Shown: one piece after another, positions 52,841 through 61,707 of the stretch | Numbering within the stretch: the first letter of the stretch is position 1 | Layout: every line of letters starts with the position of its first letter | Assembly (NCBI GenBank): GCA_020629285.1 | Contig: JAHDDP010000008.1 | Coordinates: 1-64,000 of the forward strand | Length of the DNA: 64,000 nt | Direction of reading: 5' to 3' | Source of the DNA: Maribacter sp. | GTDB taxonomy: Bacteria; Bacteroidota; Bacteroidia; Flavobacteriales; Flavobacteriaceae | Translations under genes and position numbers: made by a program | The notes under the pieces: generated by a model | Seen by the model: the letters and a program-made list of their open reading frames with translations, nothing else | Databases searched by the model: none | Told to the model about the DNA's origin: nothing

Positions 52841-53734
52841 TTAAAAGTCTATACTTACTACAGCAGCATCTTTAATCTCACGAACTTCTTCTTTCTTAAT
52901 TAATTTGGATCCATTCCATATATACGAAGTGGTAATGAATTCTACGTTGTTTTGTGCCAATGCATCATCAAGTGTTTTGATGTTTTTTGTAATGGTCGTT
53001 TTCAACAAAATAGTACTCTTAACACCTTGCATATCCGACGGAAAAACAAAAGACTCGGTCTTTAAATAATTGGTGTCTGCATAGTCTATTAAACTTGCCA
53101 CTTTTTTGAATCTACCATTGTTCCAAAACAGGTAGCTTTTACCTACTTGGTAACCTGTGTCTTTATCAGCTAAATCTACTGTGATTACATCTTCAACATT
53201 GAACAAACCTAAACTACCGTGGTTTTCAATATGAACCGGAATCGCAGCAAGACTATCCAATACCATTTTGTCTAATTGTTGTCCGTTTTTAAAGGCACGT
53301 AACTGGAATTTTGTTTCTGTAACTCCAGATTCGTTTTTGGCACTACTTTCATAACCATACACAAACTTCACTTGGTTGTCTGCAATACTCCCAAAAGATT
53401 TTTGAGCGATCATACCTCCCCAAACCCATCCGGTTTCATTGCCTGTTGTTACTCGGTACCAGTGACTATTGATGCCATCTATTTCTTTAGAGTACATGCT
53501 TTTTTCCCACAATACCATTTTAGTTCCGATATCTAGAAGTGTTACTTTTTTACTTCTAACAGATGGCTTTTCACGAAGAAATACTTTGTGAGCCAATAAA
53601 TACTCATACGTTAGTTCTTCTGCAGGAATATCTTTATCCATCACTTCAAATTCTACTTGTTCTACACTTTGGGCGAACATGTTTACAAATGCAAATAAGC
53701 ATAGGAATAAGGCACTTTTCTTTAAATTTTTCAT
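52841..53734 (-). CDS. Secreted SH3-domain protein
   Basis: A 297-residue exported protein: signal peptide (MKNLKKSALFLCLFAFVNMFAQ), a bacterial SH3 domain at about 48-112 (FLREKPSVRSKKVTLLDIGTKMVLWEK and GWVWGGMI), and a long C-terminal part with beta-rich character. Bacterial SH3 domains bind peptidoglycan peptides. It lies 21 bp after the small secreted gene and 9 bp before the DUF4347-like gene, so the same operon. A role in sensing or acting on the cell wall is a guess from this domain. Confidence 0.82.
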   Translation of the reverse strand: MKNLKKSALFLCLFAFVNMFAQSVEQVEFEVMDKDIPAEELTYEYLLAHKVFLREKPSVRSKKVTLLDIGTKMVLWEKSMYSKEIDGINSHWYRVTTGNETGWVWGGMIAQKSFGSIADNQVKFVYGYESSAKNESGVTETKFQLRAFKNGQQLDKMVLDSLAAIPVHIENHGSLGLFNVEDVITVDLADKDTGYQVGKSYLFWNNGRFKKVASLIDYADTNYLKTESFVFPSDMQGVKSTILLKTTITKNIKTLDDALAQNNVEFITTSYIWNGSKLIKKEEVREIKDAAVVSIDF

Positions 53735-53755
53735 AATTCTAAATTTTAAGGGTTA

Positions 53756-54319
53756 TTAATAATTAATTGCTGTTATAGCGTCTTCAGTATCAAAATCATC
53801 GTCGTTCCAGACGATGCTTCTAAGTACTTTAATGTCTTTAATAGTAGCTGTTTCTGTGTATTCTAATGCTGCTCTTAGTATGGTTCCTTCTTTACCGAAT
53901 AATTGGTTAGGAAAAATGTAGTGTATGTCTAAAATAGGTTCGTAGGCATACTCATTCTTTATACCTGGCAGCGCGATAAAATCTTTGTCATTACTTACCA
54001 AATAATAGAACTCTTCTGTGCTTGAACAGCAAGCATTATATTCTAGTGTTACTTTTAAGATTTCATTGATATCTTCTAGATCAGGATTGCTTAAAACCGA
54101 GATTCGTATTTCATCTAGTAAACCGAAATCTGAGATAGATAATGTCGCAACATGACTTTCTGGATTGTTTGATTCGATTACGTCTACCAACCAGGTGTCT
54201 TCCTCTTCTTGACCACTACTTCTTTGGTTTGTAATATCGTAGGTATCCGTTAATTGAAACTCCTGTGCATTGGTGATACAAATGCTGAATAAAAAGGCGA
54301 ATAAGATTAAATTTTTCAT
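53756..54319 (-). CDS. Secreted hypothetical protein, first gene of the LytTR operon
   Basis: A 187-residue exported protein with a signal peptide (MKNLILFAFLFSICITNAQ) and no recognised domain. It has two adjacent cysteines (NACCSSTEEF near 94-99) and is rich in Asp/Glu. It is the first gene after a paired-direct-repeat LytTR-type site and a -7-like box TAATTTAG (54353-54360), and precedes the SH3, DUF4347-like, kinase and regulator genes with small gaps (21, 9, 41 and 6 bp). Confidence 0.78.
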   Translation of the reverse strand: MKNLILFAFLFSICITNAQEFQLTDTYDITNQRSSGQEEEDTWLVDVIESNNPESHVATLSISDFGLLDEIRISVLSNPDLEDINEILKVTLEYNACCSSTEEFYYLVSNDKDFIALPGIKNEYAYEPILDIHYIFPNQLFGKEGTILRAALEYTETATIKDIKVLRSIVWNDDDFDTEDAITAINY

Positions 54320-54352
54320 ACTGTTATTTTTAGTTGTTTTCTTTCTACACTA

Positions 54353-54422
54353 CTAAATTACAGTAGAGACAGCGCTCTTAAGAGGGTGTTCTAGTATTCG
54401 TAGCACCTCATCTAGAATTCGT
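54353..54422 (-). promoter_or_regulatory. LytTR-type paired repeat and -7 box of the secreted-protein/two-component operon
   Basis: Plus-strand reading: CTAGTATTCGT (54391-54401) and CTAGAATTCGT (54412-54422) are direct repeats offset by 21 bp, the two-helical-turn spacing of LytTR-domain sites. A -7-like box TAATTTAG (minus strand, 54353-54360) follows 30 bp away. The operon's start codon is 71 bp away. The same layout occurs at 56735-56804. Confidence 0.8.
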
Positions 54423-54483
54423 TGAATATGCTGTAATTATTTATTCTGCACCTGTTCTTTATTGAGTTTATTACAAAAGAAAA

Positions 54484-54512
54484 ACCTGCAAGATTTTACA
54501 AATCTCACAGGT
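54484..54512 (-). terminator. Intrinsic terminator after the VIT/vWA gene
   Basis: On the minus strand the stem ACCTGTGAGATTT/AATCTTGCAGGT (54512-54500 and 54495-54484) is followed by a T-rich stretch. One mismatch lies in the stem. It ends transcripts from the VIT/vWA gene. Confidence 0.7.
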
Positions 54513-54554
54513 CTCCTCCTCCTTTCGGAGAACCAACTAACAAAAACTAACTAC

Positions 54555-56702
54555 CTATTTTTTCAACGTTAATGTAATTTCTTTTTTAACGGATTTTAAA
54601 CTGATTTTCTCCAATTCTGATTGCATGTTTTTATCAATCGTCCAGCTACCATTTTCTAATTTCTCTACACGTATCACCTTGCCTTGTGAATTGAATTTTA
54701 TTAGTAAGCTTTCATACTTTTTTAAGTACTCAGTTATTAGTTTGGTATACATCACTTTGAACTCCATCGTCAATTGTCTTTTTACATTCTTCTCTATTTC
54801 GTTTTCAAAATCTATGGTAAATGTGCGTTTAAATTTGCTACTCTCTTTTACCTCAGCTTCTGCACCAACGGCTGAATTATTTACATTATTAGGCATTGGC
54901 AACGGTTGCTTCACTTTGGTCAATGAACCGTCCTCATTTACTATGGCTTCATCTACCGCTACAAAAGAAGTGTAGTTGGTAAGTAGGTTGTATTTTAACC
55001 CTAAAGCAACTACCTCACCTTTTACGTCTTCATTGAACAAGTTTTTATAATCATCTAACTCCGCTATTTTCTTTCTTGCCCATAAGTAACGTAATGCTTT
55101 GTTCTGCTTACTTAAATGCCCATCAGATACATTATACACTTCTCTAAATCGTTTTTTACCTTGATAGCCGGTAACTATAATTTTTCCTTCTGCCTTGCCT
55201 CTATATTTACCATGAACAATAACTGGTCTTGCCGCAAATACATCTGGTATACTCTTTTGGGCTAGGTCATACATATCAAAGCCTTTCGACTCTATTTTTA
55301 CTCGTGTTAATAATGGTGTAGCAATATATTTCGCAAAGTCTTTGGCTACTTCTGCCGCTTCTTCAGATGTGGTTGCAATAAAGGATTCACTATTAGAAAC
55401 CTTTGCCATACCTTCTATTAAATACCAATTGACACTAGAACCGATACCGAAGGTGAATATATTGGCTTTATCCAAATTTGAACTTATCAGCTCAAAAGCT
55501 TCTTTTTCAACACTTACATAGCCGTCAGTGATAATAACCATAGAACGGGCACTACCCATATCTTTTCTTGGTAATTTATATGCCTCGTGTAATGCGCTCA
55601 ATAATTGAGTACCACCACCGCCTTGACCTTCTGATAAAAAACGAATGGCTGCTTCAATATTCTGCTCGGTCGATTCTACCGGTGTAGCACTGAAAACAGT
55701 TGAACTAGATGCGAATAACTGAACATTGAAGGTGTCGCTCATTCGTAAATTGCAAAGTAGGTTTCGCATTAATTGTCTTGATATTTCTAAAGGGTATCCG
55801 TTCATAGAACCTGATACGTCTACAATAAACAAGTACTCACGTGACGGAATATCTTCTAACTCCACATTTTTACTTGGCTCCATTTGATAGGTAAAAAAGT
55901 TCTCATCTTCCCCCTCATACATCAATAATCCCGTTTGTATTTGGTTTCCTCGTAAGTTATAATTCAATATAAAATCTCTGTTCGACGGATTCTTATTCCC
56001 TTCGGATAAAAAGACTTCAGCTGTTTTCGCATCAGGATGCTTTACGGTTACTTTATGACTAGTGCTATTTATATTCTGAATGATCATACCCGCATTCAAG
56101 GTTACCGTCATATCAAAATCAAAACTATCTGCAATACCCTTTGCCGTGTATGGCATATTGAAACTCTCTTCATTTTGAGTGCTCTCACCCGTGAACCTTG
56201 GACCTACAACACCTGGCGCTACAAATTGATATTCCCCATTTACAGGCACCAATATTTCTGTATAATAAATATCTATGGCAATTTCATCGCCAGGCATAAT
56301 ATTACCCACATTCATTTTAAACACGTTGGGTCTGTCTTGGTCTAATTTCGCTGCTCGATTGCCTTCGCTCAAAGCGGTTTCATATACTTTTTGGGCTTCT
56401 TGCTTTTCAAATATTTTGGCATTTACAATTCTATTGCCAATAGTCATCTGCATTTTATGTACCGCTGCCTGTGTAGAAAGCGGAAATATATATTTTGCTT
56501 CTACTGCCCCTGCTCCCTTATTTTGATATACCTGTGTTACCCTAACATGAGCAATAGTACCAGATATTTCAACTTCTGTTTTTGAAGATTTTAAGGGTAT
56601 GACCGCATCTTCTGTAGAAACCAATAAATACGGACTGTCATTATCTTGAGAGTAACCTGTGAATATGGTGCAACACAGTAAAAAGGTGTAAAGTAGTTTC
56701 AT
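54555..56702 (-). CDS. Secreted VIT/von Willebrand factor A domain protein
   Basis: A 715-residue exported protein: signal peptide (MKLLYTFLLCCTIFTGYSQ), VIT domain (about 25-155, with the VRVTQVYQNKGAGAVEAKYIFPLSTQAAVH region near 52-80), a vWA domain (about 285-460) with the intact metal-binding MIDAS DVSGSMNG near 295, and a C-terminal region. This is the inter-alpha-trypsin-inhibitor heavy-chain-like layout used for protein contacts outside the cell. It has the same LytTR-type site and spacing as the adjacent LytTR operon, so it is a likely target of that regulator. Confidence 0.93.
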   Translation of the reverse strand: MKLLYTFLLCCTIFTGYSQDNDSPYLLVSTEDAVIPLKSSKTEVEISGTIAHVRVTQVYQNKGAGAVEAKYIFPLSTQAAVHKMQMTIGNRIVNAKIFEKQEAQKVYETALSEGNRAAKLDQDRPNVFKMNVGNIMPGDEIAIDIYYTEILVPVNGEYQFVAPGVVGPRFTGESTQNEESFNMPYTAKGIADSFDFDMTVTLNAGMIIQNINSTSHKVTVKHPDAKTAEVFLSEGNKNPSNRDFILNYNLRGNQIQTGLLMYEGEDENFFTYQMEPSKNVELEDIPSREYLFIVDVSGSMNGYPLEISRQLMRNLLCNLRMSDTFNVQLFASSSTVFSATPVESTEQNIEAAIRFLSEGQGGGGTQLLSALHEAYKLPRKDMGSARSMVIITDGYVSVEKEAFELISSNLDKANIFTFGIGSSVNWYLIEGMAKVSNSESFIATTSEEAAEVAKDFAKYIATPLLTRVKIESKGFDMYDLAQKSIPDVFAARPVIVHGKYRGKAEGKIIVTGYQGKKRFREVYNVSDGHLSKQNKALRYLWARKKIAELDDYKNLFNEDVKGEVVALGLKYNLLTNYTSFVAVDEAIVNEDGSLTKVKQPLPMPNNVNNSAVGAEAEVKESSKFKRTFTIDFENEIEKNVKRQLTMEFKVMYTKLITEYLKKYESLLIKFNSQGKVIRVEKLENGSWTIDKNMQSELEKISLKSVKKEITLTLKK

Positions 56703-56734
56703 GATCGTAGTTTTAGATTATTATTATTTGAAGT

Positions 56735-56804
56735 AAAATCTAACTGCGAACTACTCGTAAAATGGGTGCCTTTTAGTATTCGTTGGGTATGAACTAGAAT
56801 TCGT
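56735..56804 (-). promoter_or_regulatory. LytTR-type paired repeat and -7 box of the VIT/vWA gene
   Basis: Plus-strand reading: TTAGTATTCGT (56773-56783) and CTAGAATTCGT (56794-56804), offset 21 bp. The minus-strand -7-like box TAGATTTT (56735-56742) is 30 bp from the first repeat. Gene start is 70 bp away. Repeat sequence, spacing and box distance are the same as at 54353-54422. Confidence 0.8.
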
Positions 56805-56827
56805 AGTACACTATAGTTTTTCAACTA

Positions 56828-56871
56828 CTGACGAATATCATGTACCACTAATTCAATGATTTATACCTTTA
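56828..56871 (+). promoter_or_regulatory. FNR-type operator and -7 box of the flavin-type protein gene
   Basis: CTGACGAATATCAT at 56828-56841 (TGAC-N4-ATCA) lies 22 bp from TACCTTTA (56864-56871), a one-mismatch box. The box lies beyond the upstream ATG 56856, which argues that translation begins at ATG 56898. Confidence 0.74.
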
Positions 56872-56897
56872 TCGCATCAACAAACAACAATAAGGTC

Positions 56898-57359
56898 ATG
56901 AGAAGAAATTTAGATAATAAAGAATGTGTAGCATTGTTAGAGCAAAACTATATTGGCAGACTGGCCTATATATCTGGCGGATGCCCACATATTGTACCTA
57001 TTACGTATTTCTACGATTCAGATACCAACACCCTAACAAGCTATTCTTCTGAAGGTCATAAGATTCAAGAAATGAGAAAAAATACGGCGGTGTGTCTGTC
57101 TATAGATGAGATTGCTTCCATTTCAAATTGGAAATCTGTTTTGGTTCAAGGTACTTTTGAAGAACTTTCTCGTATCGATGCCAAGCACATGTTACATGAA
57201 TTCTCTGAAGGAGTTAAAAAAGTGATTTCCGATAATTTTGGAAAACACCCGAAATACATTAGTGAGTTTTCTGCAAAAATTGATGCCGAAGATGCACCTA
57301 TTGTTTTTCGAATTCACATGAACGAACTAACGGGTAAAATTAGAATTACCGATAACTAG
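56898..57359 (+). CDS. Pyridoxamine 5'-phosphate oxidase-fold flavin-binding protein
   Basis: A 153-residue cytoplasmic protein of the split-barrel FMN-binding family (pyridoxamine 5'-phosphate oxidase-like). The pattern RNLDNKECVALLEQNYIGRLAYISGGCPHIVPITYFYD near residues 3-40 and SAKIDAEDAPIVFRIHMNELTGKI near 125-148 fit it. The start ATG 56898 has an AAGG-like site before it and lies after the predicted -7 box. It has an FNR-type operator, so it appears to be induced with low-oxygen genes. Its substrate is unknown. Confidence 0.87.
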   Translation: MRRNLDNKECVALLEQNYIGRLAYISGGCPHIVPITYFYDSDTNTLTSYSSEGHKIQEMRKNTAVCLSIDEIASISNWKSVLVQGTFEELSRIDAKHMLHEFSEGVKKVISDNFGKHPKYISEFSAKIDAEDAPIVFRIHMNELTGKIRITDN

Positions 57360-57390
57360 TCGTTATTGAAATCACTTTTAAATCATATAA

Positions 57391-57419
57391 AAAAGCTCTC
57401 ATTAAAATGAGAGCTTTTT
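57391..57419. terminator. Bidirectional terminator between convergent genes
   Basis: Stem AAAAGCTCTCATT/AATGAGAGCTTTT (57391-57403, 57406-57418) with A and T runs on both sides. It serves the flavin-type gene on the plus strand and the sigma-like gene on the minus strand. Confidence 0.85.
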
Positions 57420-57424
57420 CATGT

Positions 57425-58183
57425 TTAGTTACTTTCAAACAGAAACCGTTTCTCAAAACTATCTTTTAAAAGCTGGCGTGCCGAAGTCAATAATTCTTCT
57501 ACTTTTGTCAATGTTGTTTTACGTATGTCTGCTATTTCTTCAATAGTTAAACCTTCGTTCGTAAAAAGTTCAAATACCGTTCTCATTGGCAGGTTCATTT
57601 TATCTAAGACCAATTGTACATGATTATATATACGTTCTTTATCTAATGTAGCATCTAGCTTATCTGCCAATTTTTTTTCTTCCTCGGTTATAAAGACGTG
57701 GTTAAGAGAATAGTTGCTTTTATTTAAAGACTTATCATCCATCTCATCTAAAAGTAAAAAGTCACCATCAGCGTCTTGTGTATAATTTTCTTCCATGGCA
57801 TCCCATTCTGGTTTTGAATACGTATCTATATTATCAAAAAAAACATGGTCAAACTCCTCCTCTACCAAACTATCTTCTAATAACTCATCTACTTTTTTGA
57901 ATAGAAAAACATGCAATTCATTTTCACTTTTTATATCATCGATATTATCATACACTTCTATAAAAAGTTGATCTGTAAAATCGCTCGGGTTAAACATACC
58001 TTTATTTAACTTTCCATTTGCTATGGCACTATTCAACCTTTTAGACACATATCTGTAAATTTGAGGGAGTACCTTTAATAGTTCTGTATTGAAAGATTCT
58101 CTATTCTCTTTTCGTTTATAAGAGACCAGTTTAGAATACGTTTCTTTCATTATTATTCTTATATCATTCATGGTAGCTTCCAT
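57425..58183 (-). CDS. Sigma-70-like protein with long acidic middle
   Basis: A 252-residue protein. Its C-terminal part (about 195-245), LPMRTVFELFTNEGLTIEEIADIRKTTLTKVEELLTSARQLL, looks like sigma region 4 with a helix-turn-helix. The N-terminal part (about 1-110) has a weak sigma region 2-like helix pattern (RYVSKRL...DFTDQLFIEVYDNIDDI). The middle (about 110-175) is long and acidic, unlike ordinary ECF sigma factors. It could be a sigma factor or a sigma-like regulator. It is divergent from the cation ATPase with an FNR-type site between. Confidence 0.75.
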   Translation of the reverse strand: MEATMNDIRIIMKETYSKLVSYKRKENRESFNTELLKVLPQIYRYVSKRLNSAIANGKLNKGMFNPSDFTDQLFIEVYDNIDDIKSENELHVFLFKKVDELLEDSLVEEEFDHVFFDNIDTYSKPEWDAMEENYTQDADGDFLLLDEMDDKSLNKSNYSLNHVFITEEEKKLADKLDATLDKERIYNHVQLVLDKMNLPMRTVFELFTNEGLTIEEIADIRKTTLTKVEELLTSARQLLKDSFEKRFLFESN

Positions 58184-58242
58184 AATAGTTTACTTTTAAG
58201 ATTATTACACTATAAAATTGCAAACTTATAGGCGTATATCAT

Positions 58243-58286
58243 ATGATAAATGTCAGTGACTTCCCTAAAGATTTCAGATAATTTAG
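58243..58286 (+). promoter_or_regulatory. FNR-type operator between the sigma-like gene and the cation ATPase
   Basis: ATGATAAATGTCAG at 58243-58256 (TGAT-N4-GTCA). On the plus side TAATTTAG at 58279-58286 is a one-mismatch box at 22 bp. On the minus side the box (58213-58220) is two mismatches away. The plus direction is better supported. Confidence 0.68.
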
Positions 58287-58329
58287 TACTTGATATGCCT
58301 TTTACAAATTAATACCGAAATACAATAGT

Positions 58330-60837
58330 ATGATCAACCCTACCGACTTTGGAATTACCGGACTCACAGACCAACAGGTTGATGATTCTAGAAAAGAACA
58401 CGGCGTAAATTCTTTTAATTACAAAAAAGAAAATAGCTTTTTAAATGCCCTAAAAAGCATTGCTAAAGAGCCCATGGTTATATTATTACTCATAGCTTCA
58501 TCTATATATTTTATAACCGGTAATTATGGTGATGGCGTTTTTTTGGCTTCTGCCATTGTTCTTGTTGGCTCCATATCGCTATATCAAGATTCTAGAAGTA
58601 GAAAGGCTCTAGAAAATCTCGAAAACCTTACCCATCCAAAAAGCAAGGTCATACGTAATGATGCCGTTGTAGAAATTGATAGCCAAGATATTGTTGTTGG
58701 TGATTTTCTTATGGTTGAAGAAGGCACTACCATTTCTGCGGATGGTGTTATAGTTCACTCAAATGATTTTTCTGTAAATGAATCCATATTAACTGGCGAA
58801 TCACTTTCTGTATATAAGGACGCCACAAGTACAGATAATTTAATTTTTACAGGAAGTACCGTTGCTAGCGGATTGGCAATTGCCCAAATTACAGCAATTG
58901 GCAACTTAACCAAACTGGGAAAAATAGGCAAAAGCCTTGAAGACATCACCGAAGAAAAAACACCTTTGGAACTGAAGATTTTCAACTTCGTAAAATTAAT
59001 GTCCATCTTGGGCGGCGGCGTATTTCTACTCGTTTGGGGAATAAATTACCTGCGTTCTGGTATTGTACTTGACAGTTTACTAAAGGCATTGACCTTAGCC
59101 ATGAGTATTTTACCTGAAGAAATTCCTGTAGCATTTACCACTTTCATGGCATTAGGTGCGTGGCGATTAATGAAAATGGGAATCGTCGTAAAACAGATGA
59201 AGACCGTTGAAACCTTAGGTAGTGCAACTGTTATTTGTACTGATAAAACGGGTACTATTACCCAAAACAAAATGGCTTTAGCCAAACTGTTCACATTAAA
59301 GACCGGTAACATAGTAAACACTAAAGATATTTTAGGCGATAATGAAAAAGAACTTATAACTACTTCTATGTGGGCAAGTGAACCAATACCATTTGACCCT
59401 ATGGAAATTGCAATACATAATGCATATGGTACCTTAACAGATAACGATGAGCGCCCCAATTATAAAATGGTTCATGAATACGCCTTAGGTGGTAAACCGC
59501 CAATGATGACCCATGTTTTCCAGGATGATGAGGGCAACCAAATTATTGCCGCTAAAGGTGCGCCTGAAGCTATTATAGCAGTAGCCAATCTTACTACTTC
59601 TGAAATTGAAATGATACAAAACACACTTACCGAATTAGGTAAAGACGGATTTAGAATGCTTGCCGTTGGCATGGCGATATTTGAAGGAGAAAATTACCCA
59701 AAAGAACAACAAGATTTTAAATTTGATTTTAAGGGAATTATCGCCTTCTATGATCCGCCAAAAGAGAATATTACACAAGTTTTGAAGGACTTTGATAGTG
59801 CTGGCATACAAGTGAAACTGGTAACTGGTGATAATGCTAATACCGCTATGGCAATCGCCAAACAAATTAATTTTAAAGGATACGAAAAATGTATTTCTGG
59901 TAATGAGTTAATGCAACTAACAGATGCAGAACTACAAGAAAAAGTAAAAGACATCAACGTATTCTCTAGAATGTTCCCCGATGCGAAACTGAGAATTGTA
60001 AATGCATTAAAGAAAAACAATGAAGTTGTTGCCATGACTGGCGACGGTGTAAATGACGGCCCTGCTTTAAAGGCTTCACATATTGGTATTGCCATGGGTA
60101 AAAAAGGCACCGAAATTGCCAAGCAAGCGGCATCCCTTATTTTGGTTGATGATGACCTATCTAGAATGGTAGATGCCGTTGCTATGGGTAGAAAAATATA
60201 CACCAACTTAAAAAAGGCAATTCAGTATATCATTTCTATACACATACCCATCATTCTTACTGTATTTATACCCTTGGCGTTACGGTGGATATATCCAAAT
60301 ATCTTCTCGCCATCTCATGTCATTATCTTGGAATTGATTATGGGACCAACCTGCTCTATCATTTTTGAAAATGAACCTCTAGAGAAGAACCTCATGTTCA
60401 AAAAACCGAGACCTTTTTCTACTACTTTCTTTAAATATAAAGAACTAACTACTAGTGTTATACAGGGTATATCCATAACTATAGGTGCATTAGTAATGTA
60501 TCAATATACAGTAGCTGTTGGATTCTCTGAGAATACGGTTAGAACTATGGTTTTTACGGTGTTAATAGTCGCCAATATTTTTTTGACTTTGGTCAATCGT
60601 TCTTTCTATTATTCCATATTTACAACCTTGAAATACAAAAATAATTTGGTTCCGTTAATTATAGGCCTAACGATCATTCTTTCCTTAGCAATAATCTATA
60701 TACCTGTGTTAGCCACCTTTTTTGAATTTGAAAGTCTAACGCTATCTCAGTTAGGTTTGACCATTATTATAGGTGCCATCTCCGTTCTTTGGTACGAATT
60801 TGTAAAAGCAGCAAAACGCGCTAAGAAAAAAGTATAA
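58330..60837 (+). CDS. Cation-transporting P-type ATPase (Ca2+-ATPase type)
   Basis: An 835-residue polytopic inner-membrane P-type ATPase. It has the phosphorylation motif DKTGT (Asp305), the ion-site region LPEEIPVAFT in the fourth helix and the hinge GDGVNDGPAL near residue 571. It has no heavy-metal (CPC) motif and no N-terminal HMA domain, which puts it in the P2-like group for calcium or monovalent cations. Ion specificity cannot be fixed from sequence. It follows an FNR-type operator, so it may be induced with the oxygen-limitation genes, and it meets the upp gene tail to tail. Confidence 0.9.
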   Translation: MINPTDFGITGLTDQQVDDSRKEHGVNSFNYKKENSFLNALKSIAKEPMVILLLIASSIYFITGNYGDGVFLASAIVLVGSISLYQDSRSRKALENLENLTHPKSKVIRNDAVVEIDSQDIVVGDFLMVEEGTTISADGVIVHSNDFSVNESILTGESLSVYKDATSTDNLIFTGSTVASGLAIAQITAIGNLTKLGKIGKSLEDITEEKTPLELKIFNFVKLMSILGGGVFLLVWGINYLRSGIVLDSLLKALTLAMSILPEEIPVAFTTFMALGAWRLMKMGIVVKQMKTVETLGSATVICTDKTGTITQNKMALAKLFTLKTGNIVNTKDILGDNEKELITTSMWASEPIPFDPMEIAIHNAYGTLTDNDERPNYKMVHEYALGGKPPMMTHVFQDDEGNQIIAAKGAPEAIIAVANLTTSEIEMIQNTLTELGKDGFRMLAVGMAIFEGENYPKEQQDFKFDFKGIIAFYDPPKENITQVLKDFDSAGIQVKLVTGDNANTAMAIAKQINFKGYEKCISGNELMQLTDAELQEKVKDINVFSRMFPDAKLRIVNALKKNNEVVAMTGDGVNDGPALKASHIGIAMGKKGTEIAKQAASLILVDDDLSRMVDAVAMGRKIYTNLKKAIQYIISIHIPIILTVFIPLALRWIYPNIFSPSHVIILELIMGPTCSIIFENEPLEKNLMFKKPRPFSTTFFKYKELTTSVIQGISITIGALVMYQYTVAVGFSENTVRTMVFTVLIVANIFLTLVNRSFYYSIFTTLKYKNNLVPLIIGLTIILSLAIIYIPVLATFFEFESLTLSQLGLTIIIGAISVLWYEFVKAAKRAKKKV

Positions 60838-61491
60838 TTATAGCTTTTCGCCATATGCTAAATCACCAGCATCGCCTATACCCGGTATAATGTAACCGCG
60901 AGCATTCAGTTCTGGATCTACTGCGGCAATCCATAAATGAGTATCAGTTGGGAAAACACTTTTTACAAAATCAATACCTTGCTGAGAGCCTATAACAGAG
61001 ACAATATGAATTTGTTTGGGCGTACCATGTTTTTTAAGACCTTCCAATACATTTTCTAGGGTTCTGCCTGTTGCCAACATAGGATCTGTAAGTACAAGAA
61101 CCTTACCTTCTAAAGAAGGAGCAGCAAAATAATCGACTACAACTTCAAAATCATCTTCGTTGTTTTTATGTTTACGATAGGCTGATATAAATGCGTTTTC
61201 AGCCGCATCAAAATAATTTAAAAGCCCTTGGTGCAGTGGTAAACCTGCTCGTAAAATAGAGCATATAACTACTTGATCTTGGCTTAAATGCATAGATTTT
61301 GTGCCAAGTGGAGTTTCTATATTTTTAGAATTATAAGCAAGCTCTTTACTAAATTCATAACCTAAAATTTCTCCTATACGCTCTATATTTCTACGAAAGC
61401 GCATTGCATCTTTTTGTATTTGTGTGTTTCGTATTTCTGAAATAAACTGATTGAGAACTGAATTTTCGTCGCCTAAATTATGAATGGTCAT
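60838..61491 (-). CDS. upp: Uracil phosphoribosyltransferase
   Basis: A 217-residue cytoplasmic enzyme that makes UMP from uracil and PRPP in pyrimidine salvage. The PRPP-binding signature VLVLTDPMLATGRTLENVL is at about 130-148 and the uracil-site C-terminal segment GDAGDLAYGEKL at about 206-217. Length and ends are normal. It is convergent with the cation ATPase, the two stops being adjacent, and divergent from the Usp cluster. No terminator is seen between the convergent genes. Confidence 0.95.
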   Translation of the reverse strand: MTIHNLGDENSVLNQFISEIRNTQIQKDAMRFRRNIERIGEILGYEFSKELAYNSKNIETPLGTKSMHLSQDQVVICSILRAGLPLHQGLLNYFDAAENAFISAYRKHKNNEDDFEVVVDYFAAPSLEGKVLVLTDPMLATGRTLENVLEGLKKHGTPKQIHIVSVIGSQQGIDFVKSVFPTDTHLWIAAVDPELNARGYIIPGIGDAGDLAYGEKL

Positions 61492-61707
61492 AAATGCTAT
61501 ATTTTAAGGTACTGCTTTCAAAAATAAAACTTGTCACTATGAAAATGGCCATTAACGACCTCAAGTTTTTTAAAAAAATAATGAAACTGTATACGACAAT
61601 ATATACCCCATACTATCTTCATCTAGATTTACTATTGTCTTTCTTTTTATTAAGATATTGAAAATCAACTACTAAAAAGCAAACTTTATGATTTGCTTTT
61701 ACTCCTC

